A stretch of DNA of 64,000 nt from Chlamydomonas reinhardtii (GCF_000002595.2 NC_057019.1:7675932-7739931); one strand, 5' to 3'. Shown: positions 9,160-21,811, numbered from the stretch's first letter. The notes: generated by a model from the letters alone, not told the origin. Translations and numbers: made by a program.

Positions 9160-12100
9160 CTACTGCTGCAGCTGCATCTCGCACACGGCCGCCAGCAGGG
9201 CGTCCATCAGGCCCTCCTCCTGGCTCAGAGCCCGCCGCACCTCCAGCACCGCGCACAGCTGCCGAGCAGCCGCGGCCTCCACCACACACGACAGAGGGTG
9301 CACAACCCTAGCGAGGGGGAGGGCGAGGGTCGAAAGGGGCGGTGACTTTAAGCCACGCACATTTTATGACTGCCAAACAGTAACGCATTGCTATCCGCCC
9401 ATCCCCTTCAGCCAATTGCGCGCCCGCGGCCCGCAGTCCCGTGGTCCACTATCAAGACACCGCGTCCATTGCCCACTGCCTATCGCCCACATCCCACCGC
9501 CAATCACCCAGTACCGACACCCCCCACCCATAGGCCCACCCACGCACCCACCATGCGTCTGCGCCCAGTGACGCCAGTGACGCGAGGTCGCGGCCCGCCA
9601 CCCCCAGCTGCGCCAGCCGCTCCTGCAGAGGCACCATGCCGGTCCAGGGCCGCTTGGAGACAGCAACCATAGCAGGTGCATCGCCACCAGACGGGGCTGT
9701 AGCATTGGGACCAGGGGCGGCAGTAGCAGTGGCAGCAGTGGCGGCCGTGCCTCGGGTGGCCAGTTCCACCAGCAGCTGCAGGTCCTGGACGGGAGCCGCA
9801 CGGGCGCCGGGCAGCAGCAGGGGCGCCAGGGCGGGCAGCACCTGCAGGCACAGGGGGGCCAGAGCGGGAAGAAACATGCAAGTCAGCGTACAGTGACCAA
9901 AGCACATGCAACACTAATGGCCTAGGCTCATTTAGCCCGCGGCAGCCCTGTACCACAGACGTGCACTGTGGCCTCACCGCGGCCCACCACGCACCTGTCG
10001 CGCGCTCCACATGACCTTGACCGCCGCCGCCGCCTCCAGCAACTCCGCCGCCGCCGCCAGCACCGCACTGCCCGGCGCCAAGCCCGCCACACCCAGCACA
10101 TACAGAGTAGTGGGCCAGCACTGGGCCGCCGGCGCCAGCACCGCCAGCAGCACAGGCACGTCCCGCCCGCCGGCCCCGGCAGCACCTGGCAGCACCGATG
10201 CGGCCGGTCCGGACGGAGCCTCGGGGTGCTGCGCCTGGCCCTGGTTGGCCTGCGCCGGCTCCTCCTCCGTGCTGGGCATGCCGCTGTCCTCACGGGCCAT
10301 GGCACCATCACCACCTGCCGCCTCAGCAACCTCAGCGCCATCGGGCACAGCCGCTGCGGCCTCGACACCTGCGTCTGCGACGTTGGCCTCGGTAGCGGCA
10401 GCTGTGGAGCCCACTGACCCCACCGCGCCTCCACCGGCACCCTCCGCCCCGGCCTCACCCTCAGCTGTAGCCGGGTCCGGGTCCGGGGCCGCAGCCTGTG
10501 CGGCGGTGTGGGCGGCGGCCGCTCCGGCGATGGCGGCCAGGGTGGGCACGGGGCAGGGCGCTGCCGTGGCGGTGGAAGTGGCTGAGGCAATGGGTATGGC
10601 TGGCTCCATCTCCAGGTCCGCCACGGCGCAGTCCACCACCACACGGCCGGCGGCGGCGCAGTGCTGCCGCATGGCCGCCAGCGCCGCCACCTCGTCGGCC
10701 GCGCCCGCCGCCACATCCAGCCCGCTGATGTAGCGGACCACCGCCGGCTGCAGGTGCGCCGCGGTTGGCGAGGAGCCGGCGGCCGCGGCAGCGGCTGCCG
10801 ATGCGGCGGCAGCGGAGGAGGAGGCGGACGGCGCGGGCCCGTCCGTGGCAGCAGCTGTAGCAGGGGCGGCTGCAGCTGTAGGCGCGGGCGCCTCAGGCTC
10901 CGGCACGGGTGGCCAAACCTCCTCCACGGGTGCAGCCGACGCCCCGGTGTCCTCGGCAGCGGTGGGAGCAGCGTCAGGAACAGCAGCAGCCGCTGCCTCC
11001 GCGCTCGCCTCCACCTCGCCGGGCACATTGCCAGCCGCCGCCGCCTGCTTGGCTGCTGCCGCCGCCGCTGCCAGCAGCGGGCTGAGCTCTGCCAGCTGCG
11101 CGGCGCTCTCTGGCAGCGGCCGCTCCAACCGGGCGCCTGTGTCCAGCAGGCGCATCAGTGTGGCCAGCTGCGCCTCGTCACTGGCCTCCTCCTCGCCCTC
11201 GGCCTCGGCGCTGCCGCTGCTGGGCTCGCCCTCCACGGCGCCGCCCTTGCCGGCCGTGCCCGCCTGCGGCCGGTCCGGCTGCCCTGCCTGGGCGCCGGGC
11301 GGCTTGGCCAGTCCTGAGCCGCTGTTGCGGGCCGCCTCCAGGTACATCATCTTGGCCACTGCCGCCGCGCCAGCAGCCGCCGCTTCCGCCACCTGAGCCG
11401 CCATAACCGCCTCCGCCGCACCGCCAGCCAACTGCGCATTGCCGCCGCTGCTCTGGGCGCCCGCGATGTCCGCGGCACCGCCCTCGGTCGCCGCGCCCTC
11501 GGGCGGCACCAGCTCCAGCAGCTGGTCCACACGCAGCTGCACCGCCACCACCGCACCGGCACCAGCACCAGCTGCCGCCCCGTCCGCGGCTCCTCCACCT
11601 CCCGCCAACGGCACCAGGCGGAAGAAGCGCGGCTCCGTGAGCAGCAGCCCGTTGAGCGCCGCCAGCAGCGAGGAGTCGGCGGCGGGCGCCAGGATGCCCT
11701 TCTGCCGCAGCACCAGCAGCAGCAGGCCGGGGTCGGTGGCGGCGGCGCCCAGCTGCGGGTGGCGGCTATGCAGCAGCACCTGCGCAATGGTTCGCAGAGC
11801 CTGGGCGCGCGTGTCCAGGCCGGGGAAGGCGCGAAGCAGGTGCTCCGGCGACACCACAGCGGCCGAGGCGGAGGCGGTGGTGGAAGTGGCGCCCGAGCCG
11901 CCGGGCGGAGGCGTGCCCGCGCCCAACCTGCTGCCTCGAGCCGCCGCCGAGGCCGCCAGCAGCTGGAGCGGCAGCGACATGCCCGCAGAGCCCGAGGCGG
12001 CGCTGTCGGCCACGTCGCCGTTGGCAGTCGGGGAGGTGATTGCAGCGGTATCGCCCTCGCCCTCCTCGACCGCTGCCGCCTCAGTCGCCGCCGCGCCGGT

Positions 12101-15100
12101 GTCGGCTGCGGTGGTGGTTGGGGCCGCCGCTGTGGCACCGCCGGTCACCAGGCGGCTGATGAGGGCGCTTGCGGAGCCCTCGGCCGCGGGCGCGGCCAGC
12201 TCAGCCTCAGCCCGCCTGGCCTCGGCATCCAGGTCCTGCACAAGGCGGAGCGGAGAGTGCTGAGCAACGAACACAAATGCTGAAACATTGCAAGGTATAA
12301 TAGCTGCTGCGCCCAACAAGCCTTTTGAAGTACGGCCTCGGATGGTTCTGTTGTCCCTCACCTGTGTTGCCAGAGTATCACTGTCTCCGCCGTTTGCAGG
12401 CGGCTGAGGCGCCTCGGCCGGCACCGCCATGGCGCTGACCTCCTCGCCAGTCGGTGGCTTGGGCTTCTTGTCCTCAATCTGACGTTATGCAAAATAAGAA
12501 ACAGCTTACAGGGGAAGACAGCAAAGTACACACAAAAATGTGCGATACCAATACGGTACTTGCAACCACATGCGCCACACGCCCGTTCCCACTCTCCCCG
12601 AACCAATGCCAATGCCCCGCAGCCGCCCACCTGCTGCAGGCGCTTGGTGAGCAGCTCCAGCAGCTGCTGCTGCAGCGCCCCCGACTGCGGGTCGGCCTCG
12701 CGCAGGGCCGCCGCAGCCGCCAGCAGCTGCTGCTGCTCCAGCGCCGCCGCGTCCGCAGCCTCGCCGCCACCGCCACCGCCACCGGCCGCCGCACCCACGC
12801 CTGCGCCCAGCTGCGCGGTGGTGCCCGTTGTGCTGTGGTTGGTGGCCAGCCAGGCGGCCACATTGGCATGACTGGTGGACTGAGCCACGGGGCCGGCACT
12901 GGTGGGCAGGCCGCCCACAGTGGACAGGGCGGCCAGGGACAGAGCCGTGGAGCCGCCGGCACCATGGGCACTGGCCTGGGCGCCGGCGGGGGCGCCTGCG
13001 CCGGGTGCGACCGCCGTGACACCCGCAGGGGCCGCCAGCGCAGCCGCAAGGAGCGGGTTGACCCCTGTGCCCCCGGTGGTGGCCGGGTTGTTCGCGGCGG
13101 CAAGGCGCGCCGCGGCAGCTGCTGCTGCCTGGCCGGCGCTGTAGTTGCTGTACTGCTGCAGCAGGGAGGCCAGCGCCGCAGTCTGCGAGGGCGGCGGCAC
13201 GGGCATCGACATGACGGGCATGCGGGGCATGGCCGCAGCCTGCGCCTGAGCCTGCGCCTGAGCCAGCTGCGCCGCCTGTTGCTGTTGCTGCTGTTGGCGC
13301 ATTAGCATCAGCTGCTGCAGCTGCTGCTTCTGCATGAGGTGCTGCTGCTGCGCCGCCGCCGCCGTCTGGCGCTGCAGCATCAGCTGCAGCTCCCGCGCCT
13401 GCTGCAGCTGCTGCAGCTGGGCCTGCTGCTGTTGCTGTTGTTGCAGCTGCGCGTTGTGCTGGGCCTGCAGCAGCTGCAGCAGCACGGCGCGGTCGGCGGC
13501 GCTGGTCGTCGGCGCAGTGCCCAGGGTGGGCACCCCAGACAGCGGCGACGCCAGGGCGGCGGCCTGCGCCTGCGCCTGCACCAGCTGCAGCTGCTGCTGT
13601 AGCGCCTGCTGCTGCGCATGTGCCTGCGCCTGAGCTTGGGCCTGCTGCTGTTGCTGGTGTTGTTGTTGCTGCTGTTGCTGCTGCTGTTGCTGCTGCTGTT
13701 GCTGCTGTTGCTGCTGTTGCTGCTGTTGCTGCTGCAGCAGTTGTATCAGGAGGGCCTGCTGCGGGTTGTTGCCCTGCTGGCCTGTCGCCATGGCGGAAGC
13801 ATGTGTCATACCGGGCTGCAATTGACCGGCAGACAGCACGTTCTGCTGCTGTTGTTGCTGCTGCATGGTGGGCGAAGACAAGGAGAAGCTGCCTCCACCC
13901 GTACCTAGCTGCCCCGGGCGCGGCTGCTGCTGGGGCCAACGCGACGGGTCAGAACTCGCCACTGCAGCGGCGGCGGCGGACGCAGTTGAGGTTGTCTGGT
14001 GCAGCCACAAACTGGAAGCCGCCAGCTGCTGCTGCTGTTGCTGCTGTTGGTGCTGCTGCTGCTGCTGCTGAGCCGCCGCCTGCTGAGCCGTCGCCGAGCT
14101 TGAGGCGGTGCTGGCGGCACCCAGTGAGGGCTGCCGCAGCAGGCGCTGCTGCAGCTGCTGCTGCTGCATCTGGGCCTCTTGCAACCGCGACTGCTGCTCC
14201 TGTTGCGGCTGCTGGGTGCTCATGCCCGACAGCGCCGCCAGTCGCTCCAGGTTGAGCATCGCCATCTCGGCCTCCTCGCCCGGCTCGCTGCCCAGCCCCT
14301 CACGCGCCTCGCCGCCCTCCACCAGCCGGATACAGTCAGCCGGGTCCTGCTCCAGAGCCGCCAGCAGGTTGCCTGCACGGGGGGCCGGGGGCGGGGCGGG
14401 TGGGAGGTTGAAGACATTTGCATAGGGCGGGCGGTGGGAGGTAGAACCTTCAGTAGATGCAGCGGACTAAACCAGCGGCGGCGCGCCGTGGCGAAGCGGC
14501 TTGGTGCTAATTAAGTCGCATAAGGAACACGCGCACGGATAGTCGACATCGCAGTGCGGCTGGGCCGCTACAGGTCGCTCACAGCCTCTCACCCGCTCTG
14601 TTGCAGGCCACGGGGTCCTGCCGCCGCACCGCCAGCATCAGCAGGTCCAGCGGCATGCGGTGCGGCGACTCGCCCGCCGGCGTGTTGGCGTCCGGCTCAG
14701 CCAGCGCCAGCAGCATGGCGGCGATGCGGCACACGACGTTCTGCGGGGCGCATTGGGGGGGGGGGAGGTGGGCGGCGCGCAGGGTACACACATCAGCGTC
14801 AGGAGGAGCTGAGCGGGCGCTCGTGGTGCAAATTACAACTAGCACCTCAGTGCCAGTGGCCACACTGCTCTGCGACATGCCGACATCAAAGGCATACCAC
14901 CTCTAACCCCATGGCCCCTCCGCCTCTAAGCACTCACCTGGGGATTGTCCTGAGACCACACGCGGTGGACGGCAGTCGACACGGCGGCCGCAGAGAGCGA
15001 CCCGTTGGCGTCCAGGAGGGAGGCGGCTGCAGAGCCCAGCTGCTGGGCCTGCTGCTGCTGCTGTTGCTGCATGCCACTGACTGGCACCATGCCCGCCGCA

Positions 15101-17395
15101 GAGGGCTGGGCGCCCACAAGGCCCCGGCCCGCAGCTGCTGCAGCAGCCGCCGCGACGTCGAAGCCATGCAGATTGGCGGCGGGCAGCGCCGCGGGCGGCC
15201 CGGCGCTGGCAAGAGCCAGTGCACCGCGCGTCAGCGACACGGGCGGCGGCAGGGGCGGCTGGAAGGGCACCACCCCGCGCATCTCGCCGCCCATGCCCCG
15301 GCCGGTCGGTGGCTTGTTGGATGACACCGCCGCCAGGATGGCCGGGTCGCGCCACTGCTGCTGCTGCTGCTGTAGCTGTAGCTGCTGTTGGTAGTGCTGC
15401 TGCAGTTGTTGCTGCTGCTGACTGGACAGGCCCGTCAGGTGGCCTGCCTGCTGGCCGAGCGGCGGAATCCCCAGGTTGGGCATGGCCTGCGGGCCGCCTG
15501 CGCCCATGCCCACGCCCTGCATCCGGCCCTGCCCCGCATCCCGGTTGCCTTCGCCGCCGCGGTTCATGTGCAGGCCCAGCAGCAGCGAGGCCGGCAGGCG
15601 GGGGTCGTAGGGGTCCAGGGCCACGCCACCCATTACGCCCTCGCCTGACTGCTGGTGCTGCTGGTGCTGCGGCCGGTCCCAGCCGCCGCCGTTCCATTGT
15701 CCGCCATCCAGAGCACCGCCGCGGGAGCCGAGCGCTGCCCCGGCCGGCTGGCCGTGTCCCGCGCTGCCCACGCCGCTGCTGGCAAAAGTGGTGTACAGCT
15801 CGTCCAACAACGACATGTTACCGCCGCCACTCAGGCCGGCCTCACCCACACCACCCTTGGCCTCATCGCCAGCTTGCGGTGTGCCAAGGCCCGCGCTGCC
15901 GACTGCTCCGGCTTGGCCACCCTGTTGGGTCCCATGGCCACCACCGCCCGAGGGGAACAGCTCCCACCCCCGGCCAACGCCACCGAACAAGCCGCCGCCC
16001 AGCTGCCGCTCCTCGGTCGCGGCCGCCGACCCGGGCCGGTGCACCGCAGACTGGCCGGTGTGCTGCGGCGCCGCGGCCTCATCGTCCAGCGCCACGGCTG
16101 CGTGAGGCACCCAGCGAGCACAACGGCCGTCACGACGGCCCAAGAGAAAGAGAAAATCTTGCGCGAGCACACGCAACTTGGGCAACAAACCAAGTATTTC
16201 TCCCGTGCCTTCACGCACGACCTGCACGCCGCCGGCTCACCTGCCACATGCGCCGCCATCTCACCCATGGAGTCATCCAGTGGGTCCCCGCTGCCGCCGC
16301 CTGCACCGGCGCCGCCGCTGTCGTACGGCCAACGCATGCCCAGACCCAGGCCCAGCCCCAAGTCCATGCCCAAACCCGGGCCCGCACGCAGCCCCACCGC
16401 CTCCGCACTGCGAGCCGCAGTCTCGTGCGCGCCACCCCCTGCGGCCGCAGCATCACCCCACGACTGGGTGCCTGGAGCCGCTGCAGACTGCGGGTCACCG
16501 CCGTCCGCCACTGCGCCCCTGTGCTGCGGCTGCGGCGGCTGCACCATGCTGGCGCGGGTCAGCAGCGCCCCCAGGTTGAACTTGACCGACACCCCCGGAG
16601 TGACCGACCACAGGCTGTCGCCTGCCAGCAGCGCATGGGCGCCCTCGTACGCGGGGTTGGAGCTGCCCCGCCAGGGGTGGTCGCTGGTCCACGAGGCGTC
16701 AAGCCAGGTGTCTGCGCGCAGCGTAGTGTGTCAGGGCGCCAACTATGCAAGAGGCGCGGTAAGCGTGGGCGGGGTAGCAATGCGGGAACTTTGACACTTA
16801 GAGTAACAAGCGTGCGTTTGAATACTCATGCTGTTGCCTGTCTGTACCAGCGTGGGCAAGGGCTGACAAACCCATCTCAGTTTGTGCCCGGCGCTCGGCG
16901 CATACAGCACACATACAGCGAACGACCTTCACGGTGTCACCACAACTGAGGCCCAAGCTCACCTGCTGAGCCGACGCTTAAAACGAAAAGTGAGCTTGGA
17001 GGAGCATCACTGCCCAAGGCCTCCGCCTCAGAGACAGCAAACTTAGCGAGAGCGTTCTTGAGATACGACACACCGTCAGACACTGGGTATGCCTCGTCGA
17101 TTAAGGCATACGTGCTTGAGCGGCCGAATTGCAGGATTGCCGACGAATTCGCGCGAATGCCGTCCGCGTCCGCCACGAAGCACGGATCCGATGATACTAT
17201 GGCGGCTAGACTCGCGCCCTCTGGCGCCAGGCCCGCCAGCTCCGACAGCGGTGTGGAATGGCTTCGCCCCAACACGAGCGCGCAAACTTTACGGCAGAGC
17301 GCTGATCGCTCTCCGTTGCCTCGCCATATTATGTGCGAGTAGATTGAGAGCAGCGGGCTCGACATGGCACGCGCAGTCAACGGTGCACCGCTCAA
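9160..17395 (-). CDS. Very large Q/A/G-rich protein with a C-terminal EXD1/Egalitarian-like (degenerate) 3'-5' exonuclease domain
   Basis: Nine exons keep phase throughout: 17395-16963, 16711-16241, 16097-14938, 14740-14593, 14372-12631, 12478-12362, 12235-9995, 9841-9552, 9307-9160; product 2,249 residues. The N-terminal 300 residues are mixed-composition. Residues about 740-1320 are dominated by Gln runs, one over 25 long. A helical segment at about 1487-1570 (SPEHLLRAFPG ... GLLLTEPRFFRLVPL) resembles a winged helix. Residues about 1855-2235 follow the EXD1 order: GRVVVDCAVADLE, LYVLGVAGL, LLEAAAAVKVMWSARQ (compare ILKVIHDCRW), a VQDLQLLVEL strand, then AWVVHPLSCVVEAAAARQL (compare VWFIRPVSPSLLKILA). 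Long Ala-rich linkers interrupt the fold. The aspartate of the HDCR position is absent, so it probably does not cleave RNA or DNA. EXD1 and Egalitarian act in RNA binding and piRNA biogenesis; an RNA role here is inference only. Confidence 0.68.
13630..13740 (+). repeat. CTG/TTG trinucleotide tract encoding poly-Gln (minus strand)
   Basis: Near-continuous CTG and TTG triplets on the plus strand; on the minus strand they read as a Gln run in exon 5 of the large gene. The mix of CAG and CAA codons limits slippage, which suggests the Gln run is kept by selection rather than recent expansion. Confidence 0.85.
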
Positions 17396-17893
17396 ACGCC
17401 GTGGCCAGCAATTAAATGCATGGTAATAGCATCTATATCAGAGTCATGATCTATGGTGAATGACATGTTGAAAGGCTTCTGAGCACTCCACAAAACCCCT
17501 CGCGAGTCTACCCCATCTCGGCGCGCCATGGTGGCTGCGGTCCAGGCCGCGGTCAGCGCGCCATGAAGCTACTGCCAGTCAAAGCTACAGTAAATCAGTA
17601 ATTGTCTGTATGGGGCCAGCTCACGTTGGTTGCATGGCAATGCATGCGTGCACCGTTCCCTTTGCACCGAAGGCCCTCTTCCTATCACATTCGTGCGCCT
17701 GCACCTGTCTACAGCCCCTCCTGGTCCGTAGCCGCTACCTAAATGCCTACTCGCTATCACTGTCCATCGTAAGATTCACAAAGTATCAACCGTACTGAGT
17801 GCTCAGCACAGTAACGGTCCTCCCACGCCCTGCAAACTTGAAACGCCCACCCACGCCACGTCACATCTGTCGTCTTCTGTCCACCTGTGAACA
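17396..17893. other. Spacer between two minus-strand genes
   Basis: It holds the 3' UTR of the DAO-type oxidase and the promoter and 5' UTR of the large Gln-rich gene. No TGTAA signal was found for the oxidase here. Nothing else recognisable. Confidence 0.45.
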
Positions 17894-20800
17894 TCACTGC
17901 TTCCAGCCGTACGCCGCCACCCCCGAGTCGTAAGACCGCTCCAGGCGGTACGGCCGCAACAGCGCCTGCGCAGCCAGCAGCTCCGGGGCCGCGCCCTCCG
18001 CCCGCCCCATCTCTCGCTGCCAGTGCCGCAGCTCCTGCGCCACCAGCTCCGCCACGTGCGGCGCCAGCGTCATGCCGCTGTGCATGGTGGCCACGTACAG
18101 ACCCAGGCAGCCCAGTGCAGCTGCCGGACCTATGATCGGGTGGCCGTCCTGCGTAGAGGAGCCAAGGGTTCAAGAAGCGATAGGCGTCATCAGCGCAGAG
18201 CAACTGGAACTTCCAAGGGCGCGGGGCAGAGGCAAAAGGGTATCTTTCCAGAAGCGAACTGCCTTCACGTTCGGATCATCGTGGGCTCGCACGCTACGTA
18301 CTGCTTTAGCATGCGTGGGAAGCCGCTGCACACGTGGCAGGCATAAAGAGGTCGTGTCTGGTGCCGAAAGACGACTAACGTAGGCAGGCAGGCAATGAGG
18401 CACGGACAGGGGGCTCGGAAGCTTCGACCCCGCTGAAGCGCTTGGCTGCGAAGACTTTCCTGAACTGGTGTATCTGCTTGGCGTGTGTGGTGTTGTCATG
18501 CTGCCATATCTCAACGCCGCACCTTGGGCCAGGGCCGGTGCGCCACCTGCACCGCCTCCACCCGGGCGCCCCGCTCCGCCAGCCCCGGCACGAGCGCAGT
18601 GGCCCGAGCCAGCAGCGACTCGCCCCATGCCTGGCTGCCGTCCTCGTGAGCGCCTGCAGGCAGGCGACACACAGGGCAGTGCCGTCAGCGGAGTAGGTAT
18701 GCGGCGAACCTTGGGCGTCAGGCGGAGCACGTGGTGGAGGCCCAGGCCCTTTTCCCCGTGCTAAACGAGGCCGTCGTCACCCCTGCGGGTACCAGTACCT
18801 CCTGTCAACTGACCCTGTACGCGCCCCACTTACGCGTGTCGCCTAGGATGTAGGACCCATCTGGCCTCTGTAACAGCATGCCGGTAAGCGTGAAACGGTG
18901 CCGTCAGCATCTGGTGGTTCCCGGTAGGAACATGCGCACATGCCAGTCCGGCAACACAAGGCCCTAACAGCATCGTATGCAGATTGTGTCCCTTTCAATG
19001 ACCCCGGTCTCTTGGAATGGACAATTCCCCTCGCATGGGAAAAAGTGGGCTGCGCCCACGCCACGTCTCTAGTCTGAGGCCGCAAGCGTCTACCTCATCT
19101 CCCGGACATAGCCGGGGTCGGTTTGTACAGGCACGGCCCGCCATGCGTCCAGCCACGTCCCGCTGCCAAGCACAAGCACAGCCAGCAATCAATCGAACAG
19201 CAGGAAATCCTCTAGCAACAAAACTCCTCACTGCTGCGGCCTACCACATACTGCGCGGTGCTATGCTCGCCAGCAAAGACCCTAACCAGACACCGGCCGG
19301 CCTCAACCTGCGCGCCGGCGCCGCTTCTTGGGCGACGCCGCGCTGTCCTCCTCCACGTGGCCTTGCCTGCCCCCTCCGCTACGCACATGCACGCTGCAAC
19401 TGCTCAGGGCCCAGGGCCGACGGTCAATTGTCCATGGACGCGCAAGGCCGCTTCTCGCTCATGCTGACTTCTCCCTGCCGCCTATCCTTATACAATAGAA
19501 TATAAAGGAATAAGGAATATAGTCTCTGGAATGGAAATAATTGCTACACACACGCACACGCACGCACGGACCTCAGCGGCGCACCTGGAACGCGAACACC
19601 TCCTCACTGGACAGCAGGTGGCGGGTGAGCGGCGGCCCCGGCAGCGGCTGCGTGAGTGCGATTACCGCGGGCTTGTGCAGCAGCGGCACCTCCACACCCG
19701 CCCCCGCCGCCAGGGGGCCACAAGCCGCCCCCGCCGCCAGCACCACCACGTCTGCCGCGTGGTAGCTGCCGTCCGCCGTAACCACACCTGCAGGACAAGA
19801 CTCACAGGAGTGATGCGCTCTGGTACGTATGCTGGCTGACGCAGCCCTGCTGAGATGTGACACACGGTCAGCGCACGGGCCAAACCCCGCGGCACGACAC
19901 GCCCCCCCCCCCCCCCCGCGCGACCACCACCGGCCGGCCGCCCACGGCACGCGCCAATGCCGCCGCCAGCAACGCGACCTCCCCAACCACATCCCTAGCG
20001 TGTCCCACCTAGGTGGTCTCCCCAGGCCATCATTTCACAGCGCTAAGCCTCTTAGACCCCACCCCACAACCGATGCACCGTTGTGGTGGGTCATCATGTG
20101 CTGCTGCCGCTCGCTCGCTCCCCTGAAACCGCCACCCGTGAATCACCCCTGGTGTTGTGGCGCTGGTGCTGCCACCATCAACCTTGCGGCGCTGCTGCTG
20201 CTATTGCTGCTGCCGCCTCGTGCAGCCACGCGAGCACCGGGAGAAGAGGTTATCATACCTGTAACTCTCCGCCTGCCAGCTCCCAACTCGCCATGTCTCC
20301 CCTCCTGCTGCTCGTCCGCCACCGCCTCCACCTGCAGTCGCTCCACTCGCTGCCCGGGCCCCAGGAGCACCTCCGCCCCCCGCGCCTCCGCCGCCGCCAG
20401 CATCGCCGCACACGCCTCCTGCGGGTCCACGTAAGCCTCCTGCACCCACAGATGCGCGCCGCGGGCCGCCATGCCTGCAGTCAACATGAAGGTGGCACGT
20501 GTTCAAGGTGGGAACGGAAATGTCTAGGCGTCCGCACGGACGGTTCTCCATAAGTCGTGCTGGAAATCGCGTGTGTGCATCGTGGGGGCATTTTACTGCC
20601 TGGAAACATATGAAAGGCGTTGCATGGATTTCGGCTCCTTTCCCGTTGCAGGACCGCAGACCAATCTCACTGGGTGTGGCACTACTCCAGGTGACTGACT
20701 ACGTGTATCGCCAAGCACTTCCTCGTACGCACGCGGCCACACGCCACGGCGCCCCATCTCACCTGGCGCGATGCCGGGCTCCCGCTGCAGCACCTCCCCC

Positions 20801-21811
20801 GACCCCAGGCGCTGTGCGGGGTAGACGGCGTCTGTCAGGCTGCGCGAATCGTCGTCTCCAAACACCAGGCTGCCGCAGGGGTTGATCAGGTGCGGCCAGT
20901 CCGCCTTCCAGCGCTGCAGGCCAGCCAGGTTGAGGTCTGTGTGCGAGGGGTAATGTGGGTTTACGCATTTGGAGGTTGTCAGGTGGCAAAACGCAGGGTG
21001 CCTCACGCACAGTGGGCTCCCTGATCTAGACTTATGCATGTGATAAACTGGCCCCCATCATTGTCACGTGCCACCTGACACTGCACCCACCCCTGTAGTG
21101 CTCAGGGAGTTTCTTCTGCGCGTTGAGCCAGGCCCACGTGGAGCGGGTGGAGCCGCCGCAGCCCGGCCGGGCCTCCACGTCCAGCACCCGGACCTTTCAG
21201 AACGTCAGCAGAGAAGAACACAAAGCAAAGATGGATAGGGAGTTAGGGAGGGCAGACACTGGTTGCATGGCCAACGACATGCCGCACATCCACCCCTGCG
21301 CACATCGCTCAGGGAGGTAGGGCAGGCGGGCAGCAGCCAGGGGGCGACGTGTTGGACACCAGTGGGCTCCGCCTACAGGACTGTCTGACACCTAGCGGGA
21401 CTGTCTGCCAATCAGGGGAAGGTACGAATTTGTGCATATCGAGCTTGGCTCGCACCCGCCTCATCGCCCCGACTGCACACGGCGAGGGGCCACCGTGGCA
21501 AAACCCGTTAGCGCCAGCCTTCCCCATTGCCCACCACAGCCTCCCTCACGACTAACCTTCGCCCCTACGCGACTCGCAGCGTTGGCGATCGCCGCGCCCA
21601 TAATACCGCCGCCCACGACAGCGACGTTTAACAACGCAGCCATTTGTCCCAATGGGCCGCGCGAGCGGTAAGCCACACTAGCGCAAAACCCGTTCTCAAA
21701 TGATTTGAACCGCGACAGAAGCTTGGTGGACAAGTGGCCCTGAAAGCTCATGCAGGATGATGGCTCAGCAGGCATCGACTCGATCGAGTGCGAGCGAGTC
21801 AGCGTACGCAC
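17894..21811 (-). CDS. FAD-dependent oxidoreductase of the DAO family (D-amino-acid/glycine/sarcosine oxidase-like)
   Basis: Eight exons: 21811-21557, 21193-21091, 20936-20763, 20474-20259, 19787-19585, 18867-18834, 18653-18523 and 18148-17894. Product is up to 456 residues; starting at the inner ATG at 21643 it is about 400. The FAD fold opens with NVAVVGGGIMGAAIANAASR and continues with VRVLDVEARPGCGGSTRS, the usual glycine-rich turn after the acidic strand end. Later landmarks are VVVLAAGAACGPLA, RPDGSYILGDT (carried mostly by a 34-nt exon) and the C-terminal DGHPIIGPAAALG ... LYVATMHSGMTLAPHVAEL, the typical second FAD contact and helix. Such enzymes oxidise amines or amino acids with O2 or a quinone; the substrate is not readable. 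The N-terminal extension from 21811 is Arg/Ser-rich and could be an organelle presequence. Intron 5 carries an inserted dispersed repeat. Confidence 0.85.
19017..19480 (-). mobile_element. 3'-end copy of the dispersed TnpB/Fanzor-like family (copy 1), in an oxidase intron
   Basis: Reads on the minus strand and matches 36030-36480 over several hundred bases. It keeps a coding tail HVEEDSAASPKKRRRRAG ending in a stop at 19303-19305, then the shared non-coding end with TGTACAAACCGACCCCGG and GGGCGCAGCCCACTTTTTCC. The 5' part, including the catalytic region, is not found. It lies in the intron between oxidase exons 5 and 6 (18868-19584), so it is removed by splicing. The tail equals the end of the copy at 58308-58800 apart from a few changes. 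Confidence 0.65.

Noticed and set aside
9552-9841. Active RNase D or WRN-type exonuclease
   Set aside because: The overall order fits the EXD1 branch instead, and key acidic residues are not in place.
15219-16949. Plus-strand open frame of 576 codons
   Set aside because: It is antisense to coding exons 2-3 of the large minus-strand gene; its Arg/Pro/His-rich composition is the usual shadow of Gln/Gly/Ala-rich GC-rich coding sequence.
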